DNA of 64,000 nt from Acidobacteriota bacterium (GTDB lineage: Bacteria > Acidobacteriota > UBA890 > WLXD01), in assembly GCA_012103255.1 (NCBI GenBank), contig WLXD01000001.1:434001-498000 (forward strand), given 5' to 3'. Below the pieces are notes generated by a model. The model ran no database searches. It was given only the letters and a program-made list of their open reading frames with translations, and was not told the origin of the DNA. Positions 1 through 12,302 of the stretch are shown here, one piece after another. The position numbers were made by a program, and so were the translations under genes. Numbering within the stretch: position 1 is the first letter of the stretch; the number at the start of each line of letters is the position of its first letter.

Positions 1-50
1 CCTTCCGATAGCCTCAAACATGTGGGGTTACAGTAGGGCTGTTAGCGTTC

Positions 51-69
51 AGTGAAACTGCCGTTCACT
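51..69. promoter_or_regulatory. Inverted repeat upstream of dnaN
   Basis: AGTGAA (51-56) is followed after 7 bases by its complement TTCACT (64-69). The block GTGAAACTGCCGTTCACT resembles CTGAACACGCCGTTCACT at 1393-1410, upstream of gyrB, with 14 of 18 positions equal. A shared operator for dnaN and gyrB is possible but not shown. Confidence 0.35.
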
Positions 70-84
70 TCGATCACTACGCCG

Positions 85-93
85 CTATCCACA
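85..93 (+). promoter_or_regulatory. Possible DnaA box
   Basis: CTATCCACA differs from the DnaA-box consensus TTATCCACA at one position and lies upstream of dnaN, where dnaA and the origin often sit. Only one clear near-match was found, so an origin is not claimed. Confidence 0.25.
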
Positions 94-225
94 GGACCGC
101 AACACGCTATCCGAACAGCCTAAGTACTGGGTTTTGATGAACTTCCGGGGTTTTCCGCGATTTCAACAGCACCTACTACTAGTGAGGTACATAAAGAAAC
201 CAAATGAAAGGCGGATAAGCAGCAG

Positions 226-1332
226 ATGAAATTCAGCGTCCAGCGTGAACACCTAGAGAACGAGTTGCAGTTTCTTCAAGGAATCGCCGAGAAGAAAAAG
301 ACGATTCCCATCCTGTCGAACATTTTGATGTCGGCTGACGTCGAGAATCTCTCCCTGGTTGCAACGGACCTGGAGGTCTCCCTCACAACACGCTGCCCTG
401 CCTCCGTTGAAGATGCCGGCGGGATCACCGTCAGTTCAAAGAAACTCTCCGAGGTCGTGCGATCCCTCCCTTCGGGCGACATACATATGTCTTCGGACAA
501 CGGAGAGTGGCTCGAAGTTCGGGCAGGAGACTCATACTTCCGTCTGGTGGCCTTGCCGGTTACGGATTTTCCGGAAGTGCCCAGCACACATTTCGAGGGT
601 GCGGTCCAGCTTCCCCATGCCATCTTCAGGGAGATGATTCGCCGCACGCTCTTCGCCGTCACCAAGGAGGACGTTCGGTACTCCTTGAATGGAGCACTTC
701 TCGAGATCGGCGACGGCGTCATCCGCATGGTCGCTACGGATGCTCACCGGCTGGCGTTGGTCGAGAAGACCGACGCCGAGGTGGGAACCCAGGCCCAGGT
801 ACGAGCCATCATTCCGAAGAAGGCTCTCGCGGAGATCCGCGATCTTGGTGAGCCCGAGACGATGGCGTTCGCCCAGGATGACCATCACCTCTACTTCCAG
901 ATCGAGCACCGAGTGCTGGCGACGCGCGTCATTGAAGGGCAGTTCCCTGCCTACGAAAAAGTGATCCCGGAAGGCAACCCCGCTTCGGTACGCTTCTCGG
1001 CTGAAGCGATGGCCGCTGCGCTCCGGAGGGTGAGTCTTCTGGCCTCCGAGCGATCACGCGCGGTCAAGTTCTCGTTCGCCACAGGGGGCGCGACGATAAC
1101 TTCGAGCAACCCGGAGATGGGGGAGGCCCGCGAGTCGCTCCCGCTCGCCTACGAGGGCGATGAGATCACCGTGAGTTTCAACGCTCAGTACATCCTCGAT
1201 TTCCTGTCCGTTTCGACTACGGACGAGGTAGACATAGACCTCAAGGACGACTCGAGCCAGGGCCTCATGAAGCCCGTTTCGGACGAGGATGACCTCAAGT
1301 ACAACTACGTCATCATGCCGATGCGGTTATAG
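226..1332 (+). CDS. dnaN: DNA polymerase III sliding clamp, beta subunit
   Basis: The ring-shaped processivity factor of DNA polymerase III, which tethers the polymerase to DNA in the cytoplasm. The 368 residues match the usual family length and begin MKFSVQREHLENELQFLQG. Typical blocks are PILSNILM near residue 28, ATDAHRLALVE near 170, and the C-terminus YNYVIMPMRL, which ends in the canonical PMR-L tail. The ATG at 226 follows a weak GGCGGATAAG-like ribosome site. It is the first gene of the replication block; dnaA would be expected to the left, outside the window. recF, which usually follows dnaN, is absent here. Identification is secure. Confidence 0.97.
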   Translation: MKFSVQREHLENELQFLQGIAEKKKTIPILSNILMSADVENLSLVATDLEVSLTTRCPASVEDAGGITVSSKKLSEVVRSLPSGDIHMSSDNGEWLEVRAGDSYFRLVALPVTDFPEVPSTHFEGAVQLPHAIFREMIRRTLFAVTKEDVRYSLNGALLEIGDGVIRMVATDAHRLALVEKTDAEVGTQAQVRAIIPKKALAEIRDLGEPETMAFAQDDHHLYFQIEHRVLATRVIEGQFPAYEKVIPEGNPASVRFSAEAMAAALRRVSLLASERSRAVKFSFATGGATITSSNPEMGEARESLPLAYEGDEITVSFNAQYILDFLSVSTTDEVDIDLKDDSSQGLMKPVSDEDDLKYNYVIMPMRL

Positions 1333-4055
<2,723 letters not shown>

Positions 4056-4112
4056 CCACGTCGCGACGCGTTCCTGCCGCAGATTTCAAGCCACTAGCGA
4101 CCGAGATAGCCC

Positions 4113-6584
4113 ATGGATGTAATCGAACAGAACATCCCCGTCCCCGTAGAGGACGAGGTTCGCAAGTCGTATCTCGACTACGCGATGAGCGTCATCGTGG
4201 GGCGCGCCCTGCCCGACGTCCGAGATGGGCTCAAGCCCGTGCACCGGCGCGTGCTCTTTGCGCAGCAGCAGTTGAGCAACAACTGGAACACTGCTTACAA
4301 GAAGAGCGCTCGTATCGTTGGCGACGTCATCGGTAAGTACCACCCGCACGGCGATCAGGCGGTATACGACACCTTGGTTCGTATGGCGCAGGACTTCTCG
4401 ATGCGGCACCCGCTCGTCGACGGCCAGGGCAACTTCGGTTCGATTGACGGCGACCCGCCGGCTGCGATGCGGTACACGGAGGCGCGGATGACCCGCCTCG
4501 CCTCCGAATTGCTAGCCGACATCGACAAGGAAACAGTCGATTTCTCGGCGAACTACGACGATTCGATGGAGGAGCCCGACGTACTCCCGGCGAAGTACCC
4601 GAACCTCCTGGTCAACGGCGCCACGGGTATCGCGGTCGGCATGTCCACCAACATCCCGCCCCACAACCTGGGCGAGATCGTCAATGCCACCATCGCGCTG
4701 ATCAACGACAAAGACATCACGATCGATGGCCTTCTCAAGCACGTGAGCGGCCCAGATTTCCCGACTTCGGGAATCATCTACGGGGCCGCCGGCATCGTCT
4801 CTGCCTACAAGACGGGCCGCGGCATCATCCGCATGCGCGCACGCGCCAGCACCGAACGCGCCGCGAGCGGGCGCGACAAAGACAAGATCGTCCTCACAGA
4901 GGTGCCGTTCCAGACCAACAAGGCGAAGCTCATTGAGCAAATCGCCAACCTGGTCAAGAACAAGAAGATCGAGGGCATCGCCGACATTCGCGATGAATCG
5001 AGTCGCGAAGGAATTCGCGTCGTCATCGAGTTGAAGCGGGGCGAAGAGCCCGACGTCATTCTCAACAACCTCTACAAGCAGACCCAGATGACGTCGTCGT
5101 TCGGCATCATCCTGTTAGCGATCAAAGACGGCGCGCCGGTCGTCATGAACCTCAAGGAGATGCTGTCGTCGTTCGTCGAGCATCGCCGCGAGGTCATCAC
5201 ACGCCGCACCCTCTTCGAGTTGAAGAAGGCCGAGGCGAGGGCACACATCCTCGAAGGGCTGAAGATCGCACTCGATCATCTCGACGAGATCATCAAACTG
5301 ATCCGTGGCTCCGAAAATAGCGAGATCGCTCGCACCGGGATGATCGCTAAATTCGGCATGACCGAGACCCAGGCGCAGGCCGTTCTCGACATGCGCCTGC
5401 AGCGTCTGACCGGGCTCGAGCGCAAGAAGATTCTCGATGACCTGGCCGAGACACTCGCGCTCATCGAAGAACTCGAGGACATTCTCGCCTCAGAGCGCCG
5501 GGTGTTGGACATCATCATCGAGGAACTCGAAGAAGTCCGCGATGCCTACGCCGACCCGCGCCGCACCGAGATCATCAACGACGCACAGGACTTCACAGTC
5601 GAGGACCTGATCGCCGAAGAAGACATGGTTGTGACGTGTAGCCACGCGGGCTACATCAAGCGAACCTCGCTAAGCCTTTACCGGCAGCAGCGACGCGGGG
5701 GCAAGGGTCGAATCGGCGCGGTTACCAAAGAGGGTGACTTTGTTGAACATCTCTTCGTGGCATCGACGCACTCATACGTCATGGTGTTCACCGAGTTCGG
5801 CATGGCCTACTGGTTGAAGACCTACGAGCTCCCACAGGGCGGGCCTGCCACGCGCGGCAAGGCGATCGTCAACTTGCTACCGCGTCTCGCCAAGGGTGAC
5901 AGCGTGGCCACGATCCTTCCGGTCGAAGAGTTCGAGGACGGTCGGAACATCCTGTTTGCCACGGAACAGGGCGGCATCAAGAAGACCGAACTGACCGCGT
6001 TCTCGCACCCGAAGGTCACAGGCATCATCGCCATCAAGATTCAGGACGGCGACCGCCTGCTAGACGCGAAGCTGACCGACGGTGACCAGGACGTGCTGAT
6101 TAGCACCTATCAGGGCAAGTCGATCCGGTTCGGTGAAACCGATGCGCGGCCGATGGGACGAGCGACGATGGGTGTTCGCGGAATCAATCTGGCCGAAGGC
6201 GACATCGTGATTGGCTTCGATACGATCCGCGCCGACTTCGGCACCGTACTCACCGTGACCGAAAACGGTTTCGGCAAGCGCACCGAGGTGGCGGACTATC
6301 GGCGCCAGAAGCGTGGCGGCCAGGGCCTGATTGACATCAAGACATCGCCGCGTAACGGCCCGGTCGTTGGCTCGTGTGTTGTCACCGGTGAAGACGACGC
6401 CATGCTGATCAGCCAGTCCGGGAAGCTCATCCGGATCCCGACAAGCGGGGTCAAGGTTCAGGGTCGGAACACGCAGGGCGTGAAGATCATCGACCTGGGT
6501 GATGACGATCGGGTTGTCGCGCTGTCTCGCCTGGCCGAAAGCGAAGGTGACGGGGACGACGACGCGGAAGACGCGGACGAGTAG
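4113..6584 (+). CDS. gyrA: DNA gyrase subunit A
   Basis: The DNA-cleaving and rejoining subunit of gyrase. The 823 residues carry the winged-helix breakage domain with the catalytic tyrosine at about residue 121 ([14 protein letters not shown]), then a coiled-coil tower and a C-terminal beta-pinwheel. The GyrA box QRRGGKG, which separates gyrase from topoisomerase IV, is present in [14 protein letters not shown]. The quinolone-determining stretch reads [14 protein letters not shown]: glutamine occupies the position of E. coli Ser83. The acidic tail ([13 protein letters not shown]) is common in GyrA. It ends convergent with the helicase gene. Confidence 0.97.
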   Translation: MDVIEQNIPVPVEDEVRKSYLDYAMSVIVGRALPDVRDGLKPVHRRVLFAQQQLSNNWNTAYKKSARIVGDVIGKYHPHGDQAVYDTLVRMAQDFSMRHPLVDGQGNFGSIDGDPPAAMRYTEARMTRLASELLADIDKETVDFSANYDDSMEEPDVLPAKYPNLLVNGATGIAVGMSTNIPPHNLGEIVNATIALINDKDITIDGLLKHVSGPDFPTSGIIYGAAGIVSAYKTGRGIIRMRARASTERAASGRDKDKIVLTEVPFQTNKAKLIEQIANLVKNKKIEGIADIRDESSREGIRVVIELKRGEEPDVILNNLYKQTQMTSSFGIILLAIKDGAPVVMNLKEMLSSFVEHRREVITRRTLFELKKAEARAHILEGLKIALDHLDEIIKLIRGSENSEIARTGMIAKFGMTETQAQAVLDMRLQRLTGLERKKILDDLAETLALIEELEDILASERRVLDIIIEELEEVRDAYADPRRTEIINDAQDFTVEDLIAEEDMVVTCSHAGYIKRTSLSLYRQQRRGGKGRIGAVTKEGDFVEHLFVASTHSYVMVFTEFGMAYWLKTYELPQGGPATRGKAIVNLLPRLAKGDSVATILPVEEFEDGRNILFATEQGGIKKTELTAFSHPKVTGIIAIKIQDGDRLLDAKLTDGDQDVLISTYQGKSIRFGETDARPMGRATMGVRGINLAEGDIVIGFDTIRADFGTVLTVTENGFGKRTEVADYRRQKRGGQGLIDIKTSPRNGPVVGSCVVTGEDDAMLISQSGKLIRIPTSGVKVQGRNTQGVKIIDLGDDDRVVALSRLAESEGDGDDDAEDADE

Positions 6585-6701
6585 TCCACGCGCATCGTCA
6601 GACGGCGTAAGTCGGGGTGACACCAAACTGCCCCGCAGTGGCTCCGAAAACGGTTCCCCAGAATCGCGCCTGAGCGCCACGGGGACCCGCAGCCGGGTGA
6701 T

Positions 6702-6729
6702 TGGGCGCGCTCGTTGCGGCACGCGCCCA
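6702..6729. other. Hairpin between gyrA and pcrA
   Basis: TGGGCGCG (6702-6709) and CGCGCCCA (6722-6729) form perfect 8-base arms around a 12-base loop, between two convergent genes. There is no T-run on either side, so an intrinsic terminator is only a possibility. Confidence 0.3.
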
Positions 6730-6772
6730 CGGCGCACCTCGCACCAGAGAGCGAGGGGTGGTTGCGCCGAAA

Positions 6773-9046
6773 TCAGGTAGCTAGCAATTCCAGCTTGGCG
6801 AACTTCGCGATCAGGTGTTTTGTACCCGCGCGAGCGAACGAGACGGTGATCTTGAGCCGATCTCCAGAACCTTGGGTCTGGACCACGCGACCAGCACCGA
6901 ACATCGGATGGAACACGGCGGTGCCCTCCGAGAGGCTGGAGAGGTTCGCCGGCACTCCGGTGCCCCGCGCGTGCGGGTCGACGGGCCGGGCCACCTTGCG
7001 CGCCGCCGCTCGGGGTGTGGCTGGTCGGCGCCCGACGCGAGGTTCATAACTACGCGATGACGCACTGCGCGAGCGGGCCATCGAGCCGCGAGCGGCAGCA
7101 GCCACCGCGCCGGGCTCCTCGTCCACCACAAGGTGACGTGGGTCGATCTCGCCCATGAACCGCGAAGCGAGTTGGATACGCTCTCGACCCTGAATGCGCC
7201 GAGTGCGTGCCGCCGACAAGAACAGGTTCTTCCGAGCCCGCGTCATCGCGACGTAGGCAAGACGACGTTCCTCTTCGAGGTGTCCTTCGTCGAGAGCGGA
7301 GGCGTGAGGAAAAAGACCCTCCTCGAGGCCGACAACGAAAACCGTGTCGAACTCGAGGCCTTTCGCCGCGTGAATCGTTGTGAGGTGAACACCGCCGCGT
7401 GACCCTTTGCTCGAGTCGGCATCGGCGACGAGGGCGGCGCGGTCCAGGTACGCCTCGAACGATTCAGCCGCGGTGTCTTCGCCGCCAAACTCGTAGGCCG
7501 AAGCGATCAACTCGTCGAGGTTAGCCAGGCGGTCGGCGCCATCCTGCTGAGAATTCAACCAGGTGCGGTAGCCGCTGTCGCGGAGCAAGGCTTCGAGCAA
7601 GTCACCGAGGGAGATTCGATCGATGCGTTCGGCGAGCTTGTGCAGCAACGCAGCGAGCGACGCGGCACCGGCGGCAGCGCGCGGAGGAGTGCCGCGCGCA
7701 ACCAGAAACGCCTCGGGGTCCGATTGCTCTCCCGCTTCACGAATAAGCGACATCACGCTCTCGCGGCCCTCGGCCAACTTCGCGATCGTCGCCGGACCAA
7801 GTCCGCGCGGCGGCAGCGCGCAGACGCGCGCCAAAGCGTCGTCGTCGTCAAGCTGAACAACGCGTAGGTACGCGAGCAGGTCCTTCACTTCCGATCTACG
7901 GAAGAAGGTCGGGCCGCCAATTACACGGAACGCCAGCTTCCGACCGGCGAGCTCCTCCTCGAAGGGGCGCGACTGGGCGTTGGTTCGATACAGGATGGCC
8001 ATGTCGGTGAGCGCGGTACCCGCCGCAACACCCTGCGCAATCAGCTTCGAGATCCAGACGGCTTCGCTGCGTTCGGTCGAGCAGTACGTGAGTCGTGGCT
8101 TTGTGTCGCCCGGAAGCTCCGTCCAGAGCTCCTTGCCAAGCCGCTCATGGTTGTGAGCCACGAGTGAATTCGCGGCAGCGAGGATGGGACGTGTCGAACG
8201 GTAGTTCTGTTCAAGTCGCACCGTCGTTGAACCAGGGAAGTCGCGCTCGAAGTCCAGAACGTTGGCGATGTCGGCTCCACGCCAACGGTAGATGGACTGG
8301 TCCTCGTCGCCCACCACCATGATCGCGCTCTGCTCACCAAGAAGCGCCCTGATGAGCCGATACTGCAGCCGGTTGGTGTCCTGGTACTCGTCCACGAGGA
8401 AGTGTTGGAACCGTCGCGGGTCGGCGATGGCTGCCCCGCTGGCGAGAAGACGTAGCGGCCACGCGAGCAGGTCGTCGAAGTCCAACGCGTTGCGCCGGTC
8501 CATTGCCGTCCGATAGGCGTCGTAGACACGTCCGGCGTAGCGCTGCTCCGACGGTCGCCCGGCCTCATCCCAGGACCGTGGATCTTCGAGGCGATTGATT
8601 CCTCGGCTACACGTTTCGAACAAACCGCGCGGACGGAATTCACGCGAATCGATGTTCAGTTTCTTCTGGCAATCGCGCCACACCGCCATCGAGTCGGCGC
8701 GGTCGTAGACGGCGAATCCGATCCGCGGTGCACCCGTTCCGCCCGAAGCGTCACGCAGCAGGCGGAGGCCCAGTGCGTGGAAGGTGAGCAGCCAGAGACC
8801 ATCAGGCTCCGAGCCGAGCAGCGTACCCACGCGGTTGCGCATCTGCGAAGCGGCACGGTTGGTGAAGGTCACGCCACAGATGGCGGTGGCCGGCACGCCC
8901 TGGCCGATCAGCCAGGCGATGCGATAGGTGATGACGCGGGTCTTTCCCGATCCGGCGCCGGCAAGCACAAGACAAGGACCCCCGCCGTGCGTGACGGCCG
9001 CGAGTTGCTGCGGGTTGAGGTCTGCCTGTAGCTGTTCGAGTTCCAC
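6773..9046 (-). CDS. pcrA: ATP-dependent DNA helicase, UvrD/PcrA type
   Basis: A superfamily 1A 3'-5' helicase used in nucleotide-excision and mismatch repair and in replication-fork upkeep. The 757 residues begin with a Q-motif region (LNPQQLAAVTHGGGP) and Walker A GAGSGKT near residue 31. Motif II (VDEYQDTN), motif III (VVGDEDQSIYRWRGAD) and motif VI (RRLAYVAMTRARKNLFL) follow in order. The C-terminal region after about residue 640 is basic and low in complexity, then ends in a small domain (GTAVFHPMFGAGRVV) like the PcrA tail. It lies 40 bases after glmS on the same strand. UvrD and PcrA cannot be separated here. Confidence 0.93.
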   Translation of the reverse strand: MELEQLQADLNPQQLAAVTHGGGPCLVLAGAGSGKTRVITYRIAWLIGQGVPATAICGVTFTNRAASQMRNRVGTLLGSEPDGLWLLTFHALGLRLLRDASGGTGAPRIGFAVYDRADSMAVWRDCQKKLNIDSREFRPRGLFETCSRGINRLEDPRSWDEAGRPSEQRYAGRVYDAYRTAMDRRNALDFDDLLAWPLRLLASGAAIADPRRFQHFLVDEYQDTNRLQYRLIRALLGEQSAIMVVGDEDQSIYRWRGADIANVLDFERDFPGSTTVRLEQNYRSTRPILAAANSLVAHNHERLGKELWTELPGDTKPRLTYCSTERSEAVWISKLIAQGVAAGTALTDMAILYRTNAQSRPFEEELAGRKLAFRVIGGPTFFRRSEVKDLLAYLRVVQLDDDDALARVCALPPRGLGPATIAKLAEGRESVMSLIREAGEQSDPEAFLVARGTPPRAAAGAASLAALLHKLAERIDRISLGDLLEALLRDSGYRTWLNSQQDGADRLANLDELIASAYEFGGEDTAAESFEAYLDRAALVADADSSKGSRGGVHLTTIHAAKGLEFDTVFVVGLEEGLFPHASALDEGHLEEERRLAYVAMTRARKNLFLSAARTRRIQGRERIQLASRFMGEIDPRHLVVDEEPGAVAAAARGSMARSRSASSRSYEPRVGRRPATPRAAARKVARPVDPHARGTGVPANLSSLSEGTAVFHPMFGAGRVVQTQGSGDRLKITVSFARAGTKHLIAKFAKLELLAT

Positions 9047-9086
9047 GCCGCCAGTCTAAGGGGCGTTCGCCGGTGCTGCCGGCCGA

Positions 9087-10919
9087 CTACTCGACTGTAA
9101 CGGACTTCGCCAGATTGCGCGGCTGGTCGACATCGCAACCCAGGCGCACCGCGACGTAGTACGAAAGCAACTGGAGCGGCACACTGGCGAGCAGCGGCGC
9201 AAACTCCGGTAAGCAATCGGGAATCGAAAGCAGTTCGTCGCTGAAGTCAGCGAGATTCTCGTCGCCTTCGGTGGCCACAGCGAGGATGAAGCCATCACGC
9301 GCTTTGGCCTCCTGCATGTTACTCGCGGTTTTCTCGTAGAGGTCGGACTGTGGCGCGAGCGCGACGATCGGGACGCCGTCGTCGATCAGCGCGATCGGCC
9401 CGTGTTTCATCTCGCCCGCCGGATAACCATGGGCGTGGATGTACGAGATTTCCTTCAACTTCAGCGCACCCTCGAGGGCGATCGGGTACAAGAGGCCGCG
9501 GCCGATAAACAGGAACTGCTTGAAGTGCTGTACCCGTCGCGCGACTTCGTCGATCTTGTCGGCCTGGGCAACGATGCCTTCGATCTGCCCCGGAAGTCGC
9601 GCGAGATTGTGTAGCCGGAGTTCGATCGCTTCGCGCGATAGTCGGCCCCGGAGTTCCGCCAGCTTGAGTGCGATCAGATACAGGCACGTCAATTGAGTCG
9701 TGAAGGCCTTCGTCGAGGCGACGCCGATCTCCGGACCGGCCTGGGTCAGGAGCACGCCATCGGAGATTCGCGTCGCCATCGACCCAACGACGTTGCAGAT
9801 GGTCCAGAGCTTGGCGCCTCGATCCTTGGCCTCGCGCGTGGCGGCGAGGGTGTCGGCAGTCTCACCTGACTGCGTGATTGCGCACGCGACCGCGCCGTCG
9901 GCAACCAACGGGTCGCGGTAGCGGAACTCACTGGCGTGATCCACCTTAACGGGAACGCCGGCGAGCTTTTCAATCCAGTACTTGCCGACCAACGCGGCGT
10001 GCCACGAGGTGCCACAGCCCAACAGCAGGAGCTCCGACATGGAGTTCGCGAGGTCCTCGTCGAGATTCAACTCGCCCAGGTCGATTTGGCCTGTGTGTCG
10101 ATTCACGCGACCAATCAAGCTGTCGCGGATTGCCGTCGGCTGCTCGTGAATCTCCTTGAGCATGAAGTGCTTGAAGCCGCCCTTCTCCGCGGTGACCGGG
10201 TCCCACGTCACGCGCTGCGCAACAGCCTCGACGGCGTTCCCGGCACCGTCCTGGATCGTAACTTCGTCCGGGGTCACGACCGCCAACTGTCCGTCGTCGA
10301 GGAACACGACATCGCGGGTGTAGCCCATTACTGGCGGCACGTCCGAGGCGATGAAGTTCTCGTTCTCGCCGAGGCCCACGACGATCGGTGGGCCCTGTCG
10401 AGCGGTGACGAGTTTGTCGGGCTCATCCGCCGACGCCACAACGATGGCGTAGATACCTTCGAGGTCATCGAGGGTGCGCCGCACCGCGGCCGCCAGATCA
10501 CCTTCGTAGTAGCTGGACACCAGGTGAACGATGACCTCCGTGTCGGTCTCCGATACGAACTCGACACCGCGTTCTTCGAGGCCGCTACGCAGTTCGAGGA
10601 AGTTCTCGATAATGCCGTTGTGCACCAGCGCGATCCGGCCGGCCGCGTCCTGGTGTGGGTGGGCGTTCTCCGTGGTCGGCTTTCCGTGGGTTGCCCAACG
10701 TGTGTGGCCGATCCCGTAGGCGCCAGCCAACGGATCGTCGGCGAGTTCGGTCTTGAGATTGACCAACTTTCCGGCAGCACGGCGGATCCCAACCGAGCCG
10801 CCACGGTCGACAACGGCTACACCCGCGGAGTCATAGCCGCGGTACTCCAGACGCGTGAGTCCCTCAAGAAGAATCGGAACGACATCGCGGTGGCCGACAT
10901 AGCCGACGATTCCACACAT
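9087..10919 (-). CDS. glmS: Glutamine-fructose-6-phosphate aminotransferase
   Basis: Makes glucosamine-6-phosphate from fructose-6-phosphate and glutamine, the first step to UDP-N-acetylglucosamine for cell wall and lipid A. The 610 residues match the family. The N-terminal class II glutaminase begins MCGIVGYVG with nucleophile Cys2 and contains GHTRWATHG and HNGIIENF. Two SIS sugar-isomerase domains follow (GCGTSWHAALVGKYW and SQSGETADTLAA in the first, GRGLLYPIALEGALKLKE in the second). The C-terminus DQPRNLAKSVTVE is canonical. glmU lies 5 bases upstream on the same strand, so they are probably co-transcribed. No glmS ribozyme was seen. Confidence 0.97.
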   Translation of the reverse strand: MCGIVGYVGHRDVVPILLEGLTRLEYRGYDSAGVAVVDRGGSVGIRRAAGKLVNLKTELADDPLAGAYGIGHTRWATHGKPTTENAHPHQDAAGRIALVHNGIIENFLELRSGLEERGVEFVSETDTEVIVHLVSSYYEGDLAAAVRRTLDDLEGIYAIVVASADEPDKLVTARQGPPIVVGLGENENFIASDVPPVMGYTRDVVFLDDGQLAVVTPDEVTIQDGAGNAVEAVAQRVTWDPVTAEKGGFKHFMLKEIHEQPTAIRDSLIGRVNRHTGQIDLGELNLDEDLANSMSELLLLGCGTSWHAALVGKYWIEKLAGVPVKVDHASEFRYRDPLVADGAVACAITQSGETADTLAATREAKDRGAKLWTICNVVGSMATRISDGVLLTQAGPEIGVASTKAFTTQLTCLYLIALKLAELRGRLSREAIELRLHNLARLPGQIEGIVAQADKIDEVARRVQHFKQFLFIGRGLLYPIALEGALKLKEISYIHAHGYPAGEMKHGPIALIDDGVPIVALAPQSDLYEKTASNMQEAKARDGFILAVATEGDENLADFSDELLSIPDCLPEFAPLLASVPLQLLSYYVAVRLGCDVDQPRNLAKSVTVE

Positions 10920-10924
10920 CGTGT

Positions 10925-12298
10925 TCAGTCCTTGTTGGTGTTCTTGCGCTCAGCCCAGCCGGTCTTCACGATCTGCCGACCGCGAGCCACGCCGAGAGAT
11001 TCGTCCGGCAGGTCTTTGGTTATCGTCGACCCGGCGCCGACATACGCACCGTCGCCGATGCGCACCGGTGCCACAAGCGCGGTGTTCGATCCAATGAACG
11101 CACCTTCGCCAATCGTCGTCTTGTGCTTGTTCTTCCCGTCGTAATTGCACGTGATTGTGCCGGCACCGATGTTCGCGCCCGCCCCCACGTCGGCATCGCC
11201 GAGGTAGGTCAGGTGGCTGGCCTTGGCGCCCGCTCCCAGGCGCGTGTTTTTCATTTCCACGAAGTTGCCGACCTTCGCTCCGGGGCCCACAGATGCGCCC
11301 GGCCGAAGTCGTGCGTAGGGACCCAGGCTGGCTCCGGCCTCGACGGTGGAATCTTCGACGATCGTGCCGTCCAACACCGTGACGTCATCGCCGATCGTAC
11401 TCCGCGCGACCCGGACGTTCGGGTACACGGTGCACCCGGCGCCGATGCGTGTCCCGGCTTCGAGCGTTACGCCTGGGTAGAGCGTCGTGTCCGCGCCAAC
11501 CTCGACGTCGGTGTCGATGAGAACGGTGTGCGGCATCCTCACGGTGACGCCCGCAGCCATGAGTTCATCGATCTTGCGGGCGCGCAGAACTTCCTCGCAG
11601 CGCCCGAGCTCCGCACGCGTATTGATTCCTTGCACCTCTTCCGCGTCGTCATGAACATAGAGTTCCACGCGGCCCCCCTGACTCCGTATTACGGCAAGAG
11701 TGTCGGTCAGGTAGTACTCGCCCTGTGCGTTATCCGGAGTTAGCGCCGCGAGCGCCTCGCGCATGGCCTCCGCGCGGAAGAGATAGCCGCCCGAGTTGAC
11801 CTGCGTGACAGCACGTTGCTCCTCATCACAGTCAGCCTCTTCGACGATGCGATCGAGTGAACCGTCGCTGTCGCGAACCATCCTGCCGTATCCGGTCGGG
11901 TCCTCGCGCTCGACAGCAAGGAACACGCCGTCGGCGTTGCCCTGAGTCTCGATCATTCGTCGAATTGTGTCGGGGCGGAGGCACGGACCATCGCCGTTGA
12001 GCACCAGCACCAGTCCATCTGCAGGTTCGAGCGCACGCAGGCCGCACGCGGCCGCGTCGCCCGTGCCACGCGGTGGGTCCTGAACAGCGTAGGCAACATC
12101 GTCACCGAAGACTGCTCGCATCGCGTCGTGATTCTGCGGCACCACCAGCGCGATGTTCTCGACGCCGGCTGCGCGCACCGCGTCGACGACGTGCCCAACC
12201 ACAGGCCTGCCGGCGAGCGGATGCAGGACCTTCGGCAGCGAGCTCTTCATGCGCGAGCCTTCGCCCGCGGCAAGAATCACGACCGAAACGGTCGACAT
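10925..12298 (-). CDS. glmU: Bifunctional GlcNAc-1-P uridyltransferase / GlcN-1-P acetyltransferase
   Basis: Carries out the last two steps to UDP-N-acetylglucosamine: acetylation of glucosamine-1-phosphate and uridylyl transfer. The 457 residues are the usual length. The N-terminal nucleotidyltransferase shows LAAGEGSRMKSSLPKVLHPL, followed by NGDGPCLRPDTI. From about residue 260 the sequence is a left-handed beta-helix of hexapeptide repeats (for example GVTLEAGTRIGAGCTVYPNV), the acetyltransferase domain. The active-site block NYDGKNKHKTTIGEGAFIGS is present. It sits 4 bases after the TPR gene and 5 before glmS, in one minus-strand operon. Confidence 0.96.
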   Translation of the reverse strand: MSTVSVVILAAGEGSRMKSSLPKVLHPLAGRPVVGHVVDAVRAAGVENIALVVPQNHDAMRAVFGDDVAYAVQDPPRGTGDAAACGLRALEPADGLVLVLNGDGPCLRPDTIRRMIETQGNADGVFLAVEREDPTGYGRMVRDSDGSLDRIVEEADCDEEQRAVTQVNSGGYLFRAEAMREALAALTPDNAQGEYYLTDTLAVIRSQGGRVELYVHDDAEEVQGINTRAELGRCEEVLRARKIDELMAAGVTVRMPHTVLIDTDVEVGADTTLYPGVTLEAGTRIGAGCTVYPNVRVARSTIGDDVTVLDGTIVEDSTVEAGASLGPYARLRPGASVGPGAKVGNFVEMKNTRLGAGAKASHLTYLGDADVGAGANIGAGTITCNYDGKNKHKTTIGEGAFIGSNTALVAPVRIGDGAYVGAGSTITKDLPDESLGVARGRQIVKTGWAERKNTNKD

Positions 12299-12302
12299 GG
12301 TG

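Noticed and set aside
1-225. Replication origin
   Set aside because: Only one near-perfect DnaA box was found and the dnaA side is outside the window, so no origin is claimed.
6702-6729. Rho-independent terminator for gyrA/pcrA
   Set aside because: The stem has no T-run on either strand; recorded only as a hairpin.
9936-11144. Long plus-strand open frame (402 codons) over glmS and glmU
   Set aside because: It is antisense to two certain genes and has no recognisable domain; long antisense frames are normal in GC-rich coding DNA.
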